From Rhizoctonia solani (lineage: Eukaryota; Basidiomycota; Agaricomycetes; Cantharellales; Ceratobasidiaceae): a DNA stretch of 64,000 nt. The notes below the pieces were generated by a model. It saw nothing but the letters and a program-made list of their open reading frames with translations. It was not told where the DNA came from and made no database searches. The stretch's first letter is position 1. Each line of letters starts with the position of its first letter. Made by a program: the position numbers and the translations under genes. The stretch lies in the NCBI RefSeq assembly GCF_016906535.1, contig NC_057383.1, forward strand, positions 310,001-374,000, given 5' to 3'. Positions 1 through 10,124 of the stretch are shown here, one piece after another.

Positions 1-3000
1 ATGCTAATCTGGGGGTGTCATACGGGAATCGATATCAACGCCTCGGTGACCTAGCAGACCTAGCGAAGACAATCGAATGCTTCACCCGTGCGCTCGATCT
101 CACGCCCGAGGGCCATCCAAACCTGGCGGACCAGCATACTGGTCTGGGGGCGTCATACCGGGATCGATATCAACGCATGGGAGAGATGGAGGATCTGGTC
201 AAGGCGATTGAATGCTTCATTCGTGCACTCGACCTCACTCCTAAAAATCACCCAGACTTATCACGTCGACATGGGAATCTAGGGATATCATACACCGATC
301 TATATAAACGAACGGGCGAGATGGCAGACTTATCAAAGGCAATCAAATGCGAGATACGTGCACTTGAACTCACTCCTGATGGCCATCCAGGCTTACGAGA
401 CCGGCATACCGGTCTAGGGGTGTCGTACAACGAACGATACAAACGCATGGGCGATCTTGAGAGCCTGGCAAAAGCGATTGAACACAACAATCGTGCACTC
501 GAGCTCACTCCTGATGACCACCCATCCTTGCCTAGTCGGCACGCCAATCTGGGTATATCATATACTGATCGATATAAACGCATGGGCGATCTTGAGAGTC
601 TGGCAAAAGCGATTGAACACAACGATCGCGCACTCGAGCTCACTCCCGATGACCATTCATCCTTGCCTAGCCGACATGCCAATCTAGGCATATCATACAC
701 CGATCGATATAAACGCATGGGCGAGATCGTGGATCTAGTCAAGGCAACCAAACACAACAGTCGTGCACTCGAACTCACTCCTGAAGGCCATCCATCCTTG
801 CCTAGCCGGTATGCCAATCTGGGCATGTCATACGCCGATCGATATCAGCGCATAGGCGACCTGGCGGATCTGGTCAAAGCAATCGAATGCGCCGCCCGCG
901 CACGCGTTCTTACTCCTGAAGGTCATTCAGACTTGCCAGAACGGTATGCCGACTTGGGGACGTTATGCAGAGATCGGTACAGACGCATGGGCGACTTGTT
1001 GGACCTGGCGCTCGCAATTGAATGCGATACTCGCGCAATTGACCTCACTCCTGAAGGCCACCCTAGCTTGCCGGGCCGACACGCCAATCTAGGGATCTCA
1101 TACGGCGAAAGGCAGCGACGCACAGGCAAGCTGGAGGAGCTTTCGAAGGCAATCGAATGCTTCACTCGTGCACTGGATCTAATTCCTGATGACCATCCAA
1201 AATTGCCAGACTTGCATCAAAGCCTGGGAACGTCATATCGGGATCGTTATAAACGCGTTGGAGACACGGCAGATCTCATTAAGGCTATCGAATCCAGTAC
1301 TCGTGCGTTGGACCTCACCCCCAATGACCATTCAGCCTTGGCAAACCGGTATGCTAATCTAGGGGTGTCTTATACTGATCGATATGAACTCATGGGTGAC
1401 CCGGTGGACCTATCAAAGGCAATCGAGTTCAGCACTCATGCACTTGAGCTCACCCCTCTCGGCCACCCCGATTTATCCAAACGCCACTTCCATTGGGCCG
1501 GTCTTTCACATCTCCGGTACCAACACACCTATGATTACTCTTACCTTGCTGCATCTATTGGGTTCTTTCGCAAGTCCACCCAGCTTCTTAATGGAACTCC
1601 ACGCGTAGTATTCGGCCATGCCCGCCAGTGGGCCAGCCTTGCTTCCAAACATTCTTACCTTAGCCCCATCGAAGCCTTTCAAGCAACGATCGACCTTCTC
1701 CCTCATTACATCTGTCTTGACTCTACTAGTACTCAGCGGTATCATGATTTGCATTTTCTAGGTCAGAACCTCGCTGTACGAGCTGCTTCTGCTGCCATTC
1801 AGTTCTTCAAGTACAGTCTAGCAATGGAGTGGCTGGAGCATGCACGATGTGTGATATGGAACCAGAGTCTGATGCTTCGCGCTCCTTTAGATGACCTAAG
1901 AGCTTCTCACCGCGACCTTGCCTCCCAGCTAGAGCACATCAGCAACCAGCTTCATCTTGCCAGTTCGGATACTTACATTCCAGAGCATCGTCATCGCCTG
2001 GCTGCGGAGTACGTCAACCTACTAGATCATGTGCGTCACCATCCCGGATTCGAGAACTTTCTGCTGCCAACCAAATGGAATGGTCTTTTACGTGCCGCTC
2101 GATACGGGCCTGTCGTGGTCATCAACTGTTACGAAGCTCACTGTGACGCCCTTTTCATCTTGCCCGGACACAACCATGTCAGTCATCTCAGCCTTCCCAA
2201 GTTTGATCAGCAGAAAGCGCAAAAGGCTCGGTCGGAAATAGAGCGGATGCTACGAGATAAAGGCATCCGGGAGCGCACGTACAGGATCAAGTTTCGTCGA
2301 CTGGGAGACACCGAGCCAGACGCTGGACCTGTGCTTGCCTCGTTGTGGCATGATGTGGTGAGGCCAATACTTGATCATCTGGGCTACACGGTTAGTCCAG
2401 TTACTCCTTTTTGCGTGCGTTACCTAAAGCTTTACCGTCATAGAACGATCATTCGAGTGGTGCTCTACCTCATATCACTTGGTGTCCCACCGGCGTCATG
2501 TCCTTCTTACCGCTACATGCAGCCGGGGACTACGACCAGCCGCGGTCAAGAGTGTTCGATTACGCGATCTCATCGTATACCCCAACTCTCGCCGCTCTCC
2601 TTAGCTCTTCTCCTCGATCTCTCAACCAGGCTACTAAAGTACTTGCTATCGGTCAAACCAACACACCCGGCTGTAGCTCACTGCCTGGCACCGCTAGGGA
2701 GCTGGCCTGTCTCGAGTCTCATACCAGAGGCAAAGCCAGCTACTCGCAGCTAGTGGAGGACGAAGCGACGGCTACGGCTGTGCTGGATGCGATGGAACAG
2801 CATGACTGGGTGCACCTTGCATGCCATGCTCACCAGAACCTCAAAGACCCAACGAAGAGCGGGTTCTACTTGCACGGCGGCACGCTCAACCTTTCAGCCA
2901 TCAACCAGCGGACATTCCGGAACAAGGGACTTGCATTCTTGTCTGCCTGTCAGACTGCCGCAGGCGACCAGACACTACCTGATGAATCTATCCATCTGGC

Positions 3001-3232
3001 CTCGGGGATGCTGATGGCTGGGTACCCGAGTGTTATTGGGACGATGTGGTCTATGATGGATGAGGATGCGCCGTTTGTAGCGGATAAGGTGTATGCACGG
3101 CTGATGCAAGATGGACATTTGGGGAACGGGGAAGCGGGAAAGGCACTGCACGATGCTGTGGCGGGGCTGCGTGAGAAGGTCGGGGAGAAGGAGTTTGCTC
3201 GATGGGTGCCGTACATCCACATAGGCTCATAG
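1..3232 (+). CDS. TPR-CHAT protein 1 (caspase-like peptidase), 5' partial
   Basis: Codons are open from base 3, so the start lies outside the window; the GTG at 15 falls inside a repeat and is not a start. Exons are <3..2390 and 2444..3232, with an intron at 2391-2443 (GTTAGT..CATAG, 53 nt). Splicing joins HLGYT to NDHSSGALPHI, matching the paralogue at 10125-14006. The protein (at least 1058 aa) opens with 11 tandem 45-residue TPR-type units (consensus GDL.DL.KAIE...RAL.LTP..H). A helical linker (AMEWLEHAR..VIWNQ) follows, then a C-terminal CHAT domain with the His motif HLACHAHQ and the Cys motif LSACQTAAGD, both catalytic residues present. CHAT domains are clan CD cysteine peptidases related to caspases and separase; TPR repeats sense partners. 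In fungi this layout is NLR-like and is linked to non-self recognition and regulated cell death. Substrate and trigger are unknown. Domain call is firm, role is inferred. Confidence 0.9.
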
Positions 3233-3438
3233 CGCAAAGATGTAGATAATAGGTTTGCGGGTGTTAAGGCGCTTTTGATATTAGTGAACATGGAATGCTG
3301 TTATATTGTTTAAATAGTCGATTTCATAGTGAATGAATACTGCACTGGGCGCTGAAAGATTTGTAGCTTGTAAGAAATTCACAAAATAGAAAGCTTGGAT
3401 TATTAGAAAAAGGTGGTGACGAGCTTGAACTGTCTAGG

Positions 3439-3513
3439 TTAGCTATTATGCGCTTTGCTTGAATCAAAAACGGTGTTTACATAATTTATAAGGGGTACCC
3501 GCTAATCTTGCTT
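3439..3513 (+). repeat. 75-bp dispersed repeat, copy 1
   Basis: Aligns without gaps to 6116-6190, with about 13 differences over 75 bases by my count; the last 18 bases are identical. This copy precedes the hAT relic; the other follows a broken lipase exon. Origin unknown. Confidence 0.55.
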
Positions 3514-3524
3514 GGTTCATTTCC

Positions 3525-3940
3525 GTGCGTCTGGTAGTAACGCTTGTACAATTTGACTCGTTTGATTTGGACTCGATAGAGGCTTATTTGGCCTTCAATG
3601 TAGATTCCGTTGCTCCTTACGGGGGACCTTTGTCGTACTGGTCAACAAAACTAGACTCAAATCCGCGCCTGGTTCGTATGGCACTGGATTATTTGACCGC
3701 GCCAGGTACGCATTCATGCGCTTGTTTTGTAGCCAAAAACTGATATATATACATATTCATGTAGCTGCTTCAGTGGATGTTGAATGCGCGTTTTCTGCAG
3801 GAAGACTAACAATCAATCACTAACAGTACAATATGTCGTCTGAGACCTCTGAAGCCAGAATGGCTGTCGGTTGCTGGTACGGAACTCCCCTCCTTCCCGA
3901 GATTTCCAATGCTGCGGCGATCATTCGCGAAAATATATAG
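3525..3940 (+). pseudogene. hAT transposase C-terminal relic (dimerisation domain)
   Basis: The translation shows the hAT C-terminal dimerisation signature in order: PLSYWSTKLDSNPRL, ALDYLTAP, then SVDVECAFSAGR. The two halves join in frame if the 59-nt stretch 3706-3764 (GTACGC..TGTAG) is an intron. The frame continues with SSETSEARMAVGCW to a stop at 3938-3940, but TAA at 3821-3823 interrupts it just after the INH motif. The catalytic part and N-terminus are absent. hAT enzymes are cut-and-paste DNA transposases; this is a dead tail. Confidence 0.75.
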
Positions 3941-5294
3941 ATTCGGAATGATATGTATTAGATCCAAATACAGTTGTGGTCGTGCATGTATACCATATAT
4001 AATCTCAGTATGTAATCAGCAATTTACCACGGCACTCCACAATTCGCTCGTGTGGTTTGGTAATATTGTAAATTCAAACCGGCAATCCGCCGATAACTCG
4101 TGTTTACCACGGTAAGCCTCGTGGGGGCTACTGAGCGCACCGTGTAGCTCCCCAATATAATCAGAATTACAGCCCTTCCGGAAATGTTGTAGTGTTAGAT
4201 CTTTTACCCCACCGGTTGTTTGGCGACTTTGTCCGGGGAGCGCACCGCACGTGAGTCGCCACCCTGATGTACCAGATAGATTTGTGCTCCTCGATGGCAC
4301 ACTGGTGCGTGTCTACAAAACACATCCGCCCTATCTATATGCTCACAGATAGCTGTCTTAGTTCGAAGCTCAACATATACGCGCGAATACAAACCACACA
4401 GAACAAATGCATATATCGAACATCCACCTTTGTTGCAATCGCCCGGAAAGCTCGGCACATTCAGCGACACGCCGCCTCTCCTTCAAGCGCCAGTGAACCA
4501 TGCACATACGCACCTCGGGTGTCATGTTACACGCTGATGGCATTGTGAAGCGTCTGGAGTGACTACAAGACTCGGCACTCGAGTGGAGCAGGTACCCATA
4601 TGAGTAGCAACTCAGGTGCGGTAAGTCCCGCGAACAGAGTCACCAAACAACTGGTTGAGTAAAAAATAGAATCCCACAACATTTTCGAAAGGGCTGTAGC
4701 GCACAAATATTGCGCACCCCTTAAAGTCAGTTGGCTGTCCATCTGACATGAATTTAAAAGGAATGGACTGTCAACAAAAACTGACATAAGTCTTAACCTT
4801 ATCACAATATCAGTATAAAACAAGAATAGAGAAACCACATGGGTCATATGACTTTTACAAGGTGACGTTGTGCCTCACATATGCGTCCGGCGTAGCCAAT
4901 CCAAGGTCATTATCCCGACATATCCACATGATTTGATCTGTGCCATCAAAGTGGTGGTGTGGTCTATCAAAATACAATCTGCTATAATCTACCAAGCATA
5001 AAGGGCACAACTATTCATACAAGGCTCAGTAAGCCTAAGAGTTGGATCAAGTAATGTTGGCCTGGCGTAAGAGCTCAAGATCATCTCCGCTGAAAACAAC
5101 AGGATAGAATTATTGACACATTGGTGATACAGCACTACAGTAGCAGAAACATAGGGGATCATTAACTTGATGAGCCTGGGCCATCTTAATCAGAAGTGCT
5201 CGACGCTTGCCGTACTTGCAGTGGTATCAAGAATTTACAAGTCCACCTCATTGACATCTGAGAATTAGTGGCAAGTCACAGCACCGAGAGCCAA
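3941..5294. other. Intergenic, no gene recognised
   Basis: 1.35 kb between the hAT relic and the 3' end of the minus-strand 8-Cys gene. Only short open frames without recognisable motifs occur on either strand. No tRNA-like, LTR-like or tandem-repeat structure was seen. Confidence 0.5.
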
Positions 5295-5675
5295 TTACAA
5301 GGGGATAGGTGCGTAAGCTACGCATGCGTTATCACATTCAGAGAATGTGAGATTACACTCTTCGGTGTTGGCTTCAGCACTAATTACAATACGTCAGAAA
5401 GTGACTTGCATTAATTGAAAGTCATCCTTACTCGCATTGCCTACAAACAATACCCTGGAGGCAAAATCTTTCCGCCCAATATCCCCAACGATCCCAGCAG
5501 GCCAGTTACCATCCTTGACGCAACGGACAGTCATTCTGGGGCATATATTACCGGGTTGAGGCGCCCGAGCCAAGGGCTGGCGGTTCGATTCACCGATAGA
5601 CCCGCCCACCAATGTGGAGATGGAGAGGATGGAAAGTGTTGGAAAGAAGAGTCGGTAAATGTTGGGAATGTGCAT
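5295..5675 (-). pseudogene. 8-cysteine small secreted-type protein, copy A, frameshifted
   Basis: Paralogue of the gene at 9449-9849. Read on the minus strand from ATG 5673-5675, it begins MHIPNIYRLFFPTLSIL, a plausible signal peptide. It then shares the core CPxMxxxCxKDGxWPxGIxGxIGxKDF. Exons would be 5432-5675 and 5295-5379, with an intron at 5380-5431 (GTAAGG..TTAG, 52 nt) at the same place as in copy B. Just after KDF the T run is one base shorter than in copy B, so the literal frame loses the next cysteines; in the shifted frame the remaining cysteines and the C-terminus (EANTEECNL, ending at TAA 5295-5297) align with copy B. It is therefore a one-base-deletion pseudogene or an assembly error in a homopolymer. 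Function unknown; no known family recognised. Confidence 0.7.
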
Positions 5676-5984
5676 GTTTTTCAAGTCAAGTGTGGAGGCG
5701 GTAGTGAAGTAGGGAAGTGGGCGTCGACAGCGAAATATATACCCAGTTTGGATCAGGCGTCTATGGCGTGCCTGGCATCGCGAGTCCGGACGATATACCC
5801 GAACGTTACACAATTAAACAGCCACAGCCAAATTGGACAACATAGTTTGATGCATTGCACGCTCTCTCGCCGTTTTTCCATCCTTCGACGCAATAATGAC
5901 AACCAGCCCATGTTGTTCAGACGCAAACAGTTAAAAGGAGATTCACCCTCCTTGAGTCTTCATACTCTGAAACCGACGACAACA

Positions 5985-6116
5985 ATGATTCTCAGTCTTT
6001 ACGCCGTTTTCCTCATTGGAGGGGCCACTATTGCAGCTTCGCCCACCCTGCCTTCTCGAGATGAAGTAACGTCCGTGAGTAAAGAACAAGTAGAAACTTT
6101 CAAGCTATACGCAAGT
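5985..6116 (+). pseudogene. Orphan first exon of a secreted lipase-like protein
   Basis: ATG 5985 opens a classic signal peptide (MILSLYAVFLIGGATIAASP) followed by a short propeptide with LPSRD and then VSKEQVETFKLYAS. Class 3 fungal lipases begin their mature part in a similar way (a segment like 'F..YA.YA..AYC'). The frame then enters the 75-bp repeat and stops at 6159-6161. No lipase core (GHSLGG motif) follows before RPF2 starts at 6242. I infer a truncated gene; the lipase assignment rests on a short segment and is tentative. Confidence 0.4.
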
Positions 6117-6190
6117 TGGCTATTGTGCGCTTTGTTTGGATCGAAAACGTCAATTACATAATTCATAAAAAGTACCCGCTAATCTTGCTT
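6116..6190 (+). repeat. 75-bp dispersed repeat, copy 2
   Basis: Second copy of the repeat at 3439-3513. It begins where the lipase-like exon loses its identity and ends 51 bp upstream of the RPF2 start codon, so it may form part of that gene's promoter region. Confidence 0.55.
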
Positions 6191-6241
6191 ACACACGTTT
6201 GGGCGACCAATTGGATTCAAAATTTGGTCTTGCCAATAACC

Positions 6242-7410
6242 ATGATCCGCACCATGTAGGCTATTACATCCTCTCCTCCAAAAACTAACAAAACACTAAC
6301 CCCGTACCAAGTAAACCTAAAAATGCGGCCAGCAAGCGTGCTCTGGAGGCTCGAGCGCCTAAAGAAATCGAGGACGAAAAGACGGTGATTTTCGTCAAGG
6401 GAACGCATGTCGGAGAGAGAGTGACTGGAGCCATGAAAGATTTGGTGCGCAACTCATAAATTGTGATTCTAATGCAATGTGCTATAATACCACGCAGATG
6501 GCACTCAAACGACCGCACGCCATCGCATTCAACAAAAAGAACCAGATCCGACCGTTCGAGGATACGGCCTCGCTCGACTTTTGGGCAAACAAAAATGACG
6601 CAGCGATGTTTGCCATTGGCCAAAGCACAAAGAAGCGCCCGGACGGACTGACGCTGGTGAGGATGTACGACGGGAGCGTGCTGGACATGTGTGAGCTCGG
6701 TGTAGTTGGGTACCAGCCCATGAGCAGTTTTCCCGTGAGTACCTACTTTACCTTTGTCTTGCTCACACTCGATTTAGTAAATTTTTTGAACTAATTGTGC
6801 GCCACAGGGACCTAAATCGACGCCGGGACATAGACCGCTCGTCCACTTTGCATCGGACCTGTTCGACACGCACCCGCGGTACATCCAACTACGATCGCTC
6901 CTGCTCGATCTGTTTGGCGGATCGCAAATAGACGCGATACATTTGGCAGGTATCGAGCACATCATATGCGTATCCACCGCCCCTGCTCCCCCATCTCTCG
7001 CCTCGTCGACCTCGGCCTCGGTCTCGGCCTCTCAACCCCAGACGGGGGGAACACCGGTCGAGCTCCCCGTGGTTCATATCCGCACGTATACGACTCGTCT
7101 GTTGGCGTCTGGCGTGCGGGTTCCGAGGGTGGAGCTTACGCCCATGGGTCCGTCGCTTGATGTGGTATTGAGGAGGCACCAGGAGGCGGATCCGGCGGTG
7201 TGGGCGTTGGCAATGAAGAGGCCCAAGATCAAGAAGAAGGAAATTGAGAGCGGGTTGGGCAAGAAGAGGAAGAATATCGAGGTGGATGATATGGGTGATA
7301 TGCGCGGAAGGATTCATGTCGCTCGTCAGGACTTGGGCAAGTTGCAGACGAGGAAGATGAGGGGGTTGAAGCGTGCGAGAGGAGACGATGCCAGTGAAGA
7401 CGAGGAGTAA
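6242..7410 (+). CDS. RPF2: Ribosome biogenesis protein RPF2 (Brix domain)
   Basis: Four exons: 6242-6255, 6312-6444, 6498-6734 and 6808-7410. All introns are GT..AG (56, 53 and 73 nt). The spliced protein is 328 aa, usual for the family. The first exon is only 14 nt and yields MIRTIKPKNA, matching the conserved fungal Rpf2 N-terminus. Other family landmarks are PFEDTASLDFWANKNDA, RMYDGSVLDMCELG, AGIEHIICV, ELTPMGPSLDVVLRR and the C-terminal QDLGKLQTRKMRGLK. Rpf2 works with Rrs1 in the nucleolus to load the 5S RNP (5S rRNA, uL5, uL18) on the pre-60S particle. A Ser/Pro-rich loop at about residues 175-205 is a lineage insertion. The gene is convergent with the membrane protein gene ending at 7572. 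Confidence 0.95.
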
Positions 7411-7571
7411 AATTTGTTATGGTTATTCATATGCAGGAGTGTTTCATTTTGTCGCCCCATTGAGCAATACAATACATCAATCCGAAAACAACATAAACTC
7501 GAGCAGCGCAAACTACCGACAATTTAGAGACGACCGAAAAGTAACAAATATAGCGTACAAAAAATAGGCGA

Positions 7572-9160
7572 TCAGCTACGCAAGACTCTGAACCAACCTG
7601 TGGCAATAGCCCTCATCGCTCTCACCGGCCAAGTGGCGACATCGACTCCGGTTGCGGCCCAACTAACACTACTGGTCGGGTGCTCTCGTTTAATATGTGC
7701 CGGCGGAACCCGTGCGTCTCCGCTTGCTGCCTTGGCCTCGTCGACTTCGAGCACGGGTGGTAGATTATGGACCACCCCTCTGGACCGTTTCCCCTTGTTG
7801 CCCCTCGACGTTCCCTTTCCTCCTCTCCCCCTCGAAACATCCACTTGGGTGCCTTCAAACCACTTTTCCATAAACGGAAATATCCCACATACTAACCCCT
7901 TGACAACTTTGCGCGCCCCCTTCCATACCAGCTCCACGCCCGAAACCGACGCATTCGCCCCATATCGCTCCAACGTTTCTAGCCGAGCCGAAAGCTGCGC
8001 AACCTGCGAATCAGCCGTCTGGACATGCTTGGCCATGCGCTTGAACCGTTCATGGAGTATATTCATCTCGCCCTGGAGCTGCCGGACCTGACCCTCGAGC
8101 TCGGCCACGCGCCGACTATCCTTTTCCCTCTCGCGATGGCGGACCTCGGCTTCGGCGCCGGGCGCCAACAGTGCGCTCCGAAATGCGGACGGGCGGTGGG
8201 CGGCGAGGTGGAGTGCGTCGGTCCGAGTGAGCACGAGGTGCGCGAGGTGTCTCCATGGTCGGACCCCCGCAGCGAGCACAAAGAGCGAGGTCGAGAACCA
8301 CGAGAGGGAATCGGGGTAGAGCAGCGATGCGCTGAGGCGCAGGAGGGTTGCGCCCAAAAAGGGCGTAATGACGCAGAGCAATAATGCGAATATCCGAGTG
8401 GTCCGCAGTTCTTTCTGTGCGCTTGATGGGCCGGCCTCGTGTTGTCTGTGATGAACGGGCAACGAGGCGAGGTAGATGTCCCACGGGACTGTCGATGGGT
8501 TATCAGCGTCTCTTGTGGCAAGCGATTTGATCGATCGACGTGGACTTACTCTTTATGAGTTGGTAGAGGTACCAGACAATAAGACATGTCAAGAGGACAT
8601 CACGGACATAGTCTCCCCCAGTGAAGAGCGCGAATGCCGGAGGGACGAGCGTTATGAGAAGAGGAAGATCCGACCAGGTATTGGAATTGGCAATATGGTG
8701 GGCAGTCTCGCTGAATCCCAGATCTTGAGAAGAGTCCGAGTCGCTCGACGAGTCTTTGCCTTGGGCCAGCGATTCCGGTGTCGATGGGACATGGCGAGGG
8801 AAAGGGATGTACGGACGACTTGACTCTCCGGCTAAGAATGGGGTGAATATGACAATCGGATGACCATCAAGCAGATGATGTACCTATCCCAGATCCGCCT
8901 GCAAACTGGTTATTTGCTCCTCCTCCGCTGCTCATGCCACCGACTGAGCTCCCGCTCCCACTCGCATGCTTGTGGGAACTGTCTGCGTTCGAATGGTAAC
9001 CCTCTCGCCCAGTCGGAATAACAGTATCATCAGAGCTATCCCCGTCTTCAGGCGGAGAAGGCAGTCGGGATAAATTAAACTTGGACATGGCGTGCGCCGC
9101 CTCTAGCTGGTTCGTCCTCCGTCTGAGCGAAAGGGGTGGTTCAAGGGCAGTCGAGGACAT
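7572..9160 (-). CDS. Multi-pass membrane protein with coiled coil, function unknown
   Basis: Three exons on the minus strand: 8884-9160, 8550-8831 and 7572-8488. Introns are 8832-8883 (52 nt) and 8489-8549 (61 nt), both GT..AG and keeping frame across junctions GSGI/AGESS and QLIK/IPWD. The product is 491 aa if ATG 9158-9160 is used; a second Met at residue 25 (MSKFNLSRLPSPPEDGD) is possible. The N-terminal 150 residues are Ser/Gly-rich and disordered. Hydrophobic segments follow (LPLLITLVPPAFALF, VLLTCLIVWYLYQLI, IFALLLCVITPFLGATLL, WFSTSLFVLAAGV), then a long charged coiled coil (VAELEGQVRQLQ onward, about 55 residues), then a basic Gly/Lys/Arg-rich tail. I do not recognise the family; an ER or nuclear-envelope location would suit this layout but is a guess. 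It shares a 288-bp divergent upstream region with the 8-Cys gene at 9449. Confidence 0.8.
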
Positions 9161-9448
9161 CCTGCGCGCAGCAGAAAACGTGGTAATTCGAAGACAGGAA
9201 ACGTTTTGGTCGAATTCACGTTTCGATAAACCGTTAGGTCATCTAGGTAGGATCACTAGGTCATCAATATCGGCGTGATGTCGGATGCGAATTTCCTTCC
9301 CTTGGTCTGCCATAAGCGCCCGATTGGGAACAAATGTGACAGCAACACCCCTACATCGGTGACATCGGCGCTTACTTTGGGGAAACCTCGTAGCGGCGTG
9401 ACTTGTTCTTGGCCACATTTTCCAGACTCCACCGAACCCAAACAAGAA
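9161..9448. promoter_or_regulatory. Divergent intergenic region between membrane protein and 8-Cys gene B
   Basis: 288 bp separate the minus-strand start at 9160 from the plus-strand ATG at 9449, so promoter elements must be shared or abutting. No clear TATA box was seen. Confidence 0.4.
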
Positions 9449-9849
9449 ATGTACATTCCGGCGGTGTACAAATTACTTGCACCGGCTCTTTCGATCTTTG
9501 CGCCCAAGCCTGTGCTCGATAACACGGTTGGGGAAGCTATAGTGTCGGCCGGTGTTCAACATCATCATGTTCAACCTTCCGCGCTTTGGGACCCATGCCC
9601 CAAAATGCTCATAAGCTGCGCGAAAGATGGAGTGTGGCCACAGGGTATATTGGGGAATATTGGAATGAAAGATTTTTGTCGCGAGGGATGGAGGTGTAAC
9701 CAGTGCGAGTGAGTGTCTTTGTCTTGGTCGTATACTTCAATTTACTGATATGCTACTTGGAAAGTATTGAAGCCAATACGGAAGAGTGTAATCTCAAGTA
9801 CGAAGAGTGCAATGACTTGTGTCAAGCTTTTGCACCTTTTCCTTTCTAG
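9449..9849 (+). CDS. 8-cysteine small secreted-type protein, copy B, intact
   Basis: Two exons, 9449-9708 and 9765-9849, with a GT..AG intron at 9709-9764 (56 nt). Splicing completes an Asp codon after NQC and gives a 114-aa protein with eight cysteines: DPCPKM, ISCAKD, KDFC, WRC, NQC, EECN, EECN and LCQ. The start is supported by copy A, which has its own Met at the same place (MxIPxxY). The N-terminus is moderately hydrophobic (KLLAPALSIFAP), so export is plausible but weaker than in copy A. An even number of cysteines, small size and acidic spacing fit a disulfide-bonded extracellular protein. No known family was recognised. Its 3' end lies 276 bp from the 3' end of TPR-CHAT gene 2. Confidence 0.75.
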
Positions 9850-10124
9850 TCGTCTTGGTTTTGTACGTACATCAAAAATGCGGATTATCAAGGCGTATTC
9901 CTACGATGGCATCCGGCCGACGATGTTCATTGATAATATGATTGCATTTTAACAACAGATTTGGGGCTATCCTAATATTTCAAAGAATACCGAAAGACAT
10001 GGCCTGAACATCTTGTCTAACCCAGCATCCCATATACGACCAGCCTGCCAAAGCGTGGTTTACCAAGATCAGAACTACGGTCGATCGAACACTGAAGGTA
10101 GACTACGCATACACGCACTCTTAA
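9850..10124. other. Convergent 3' intergenic spacer
   Basis: 275 bp between the stop of 8-Cys gene B and the stop of TPR-CHAT gene 2, probably overlapping 3' UTRs. No gene seen. Confidence 0.5.

Noticed and set aside
15..17. GTG as the start codon of TPR-CHAT gene 1
   Set aside because: The repeat unit continues upstream (ANLGVSY), so the frame enters from outside the window.
248..826. Minus-strand frame across the TPR region
   Set aside because: Mirror of the repetitive TPR codons; no independent motif.
5580..5600. GGTTCGATTC resembling a tRNA B box
   Set aside because: No A box or cloverleaf partner; it lies in the antisense of 8-Cys gene A coding sequence.
5415..6161. 248-codon plus-strand open frame
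   Set aside because: Its first part is the antisense of the 8-Cys gene A; only the segment from ATG 5985 has a signal peptide and protein-like character.
8025..8823. Plus-strand frames over the membrane protein gene
   Set aside because: The minus strand gives a spliced 491-aa protein with membrane segments and coiled coil; plus frames are GC-driven shadows.
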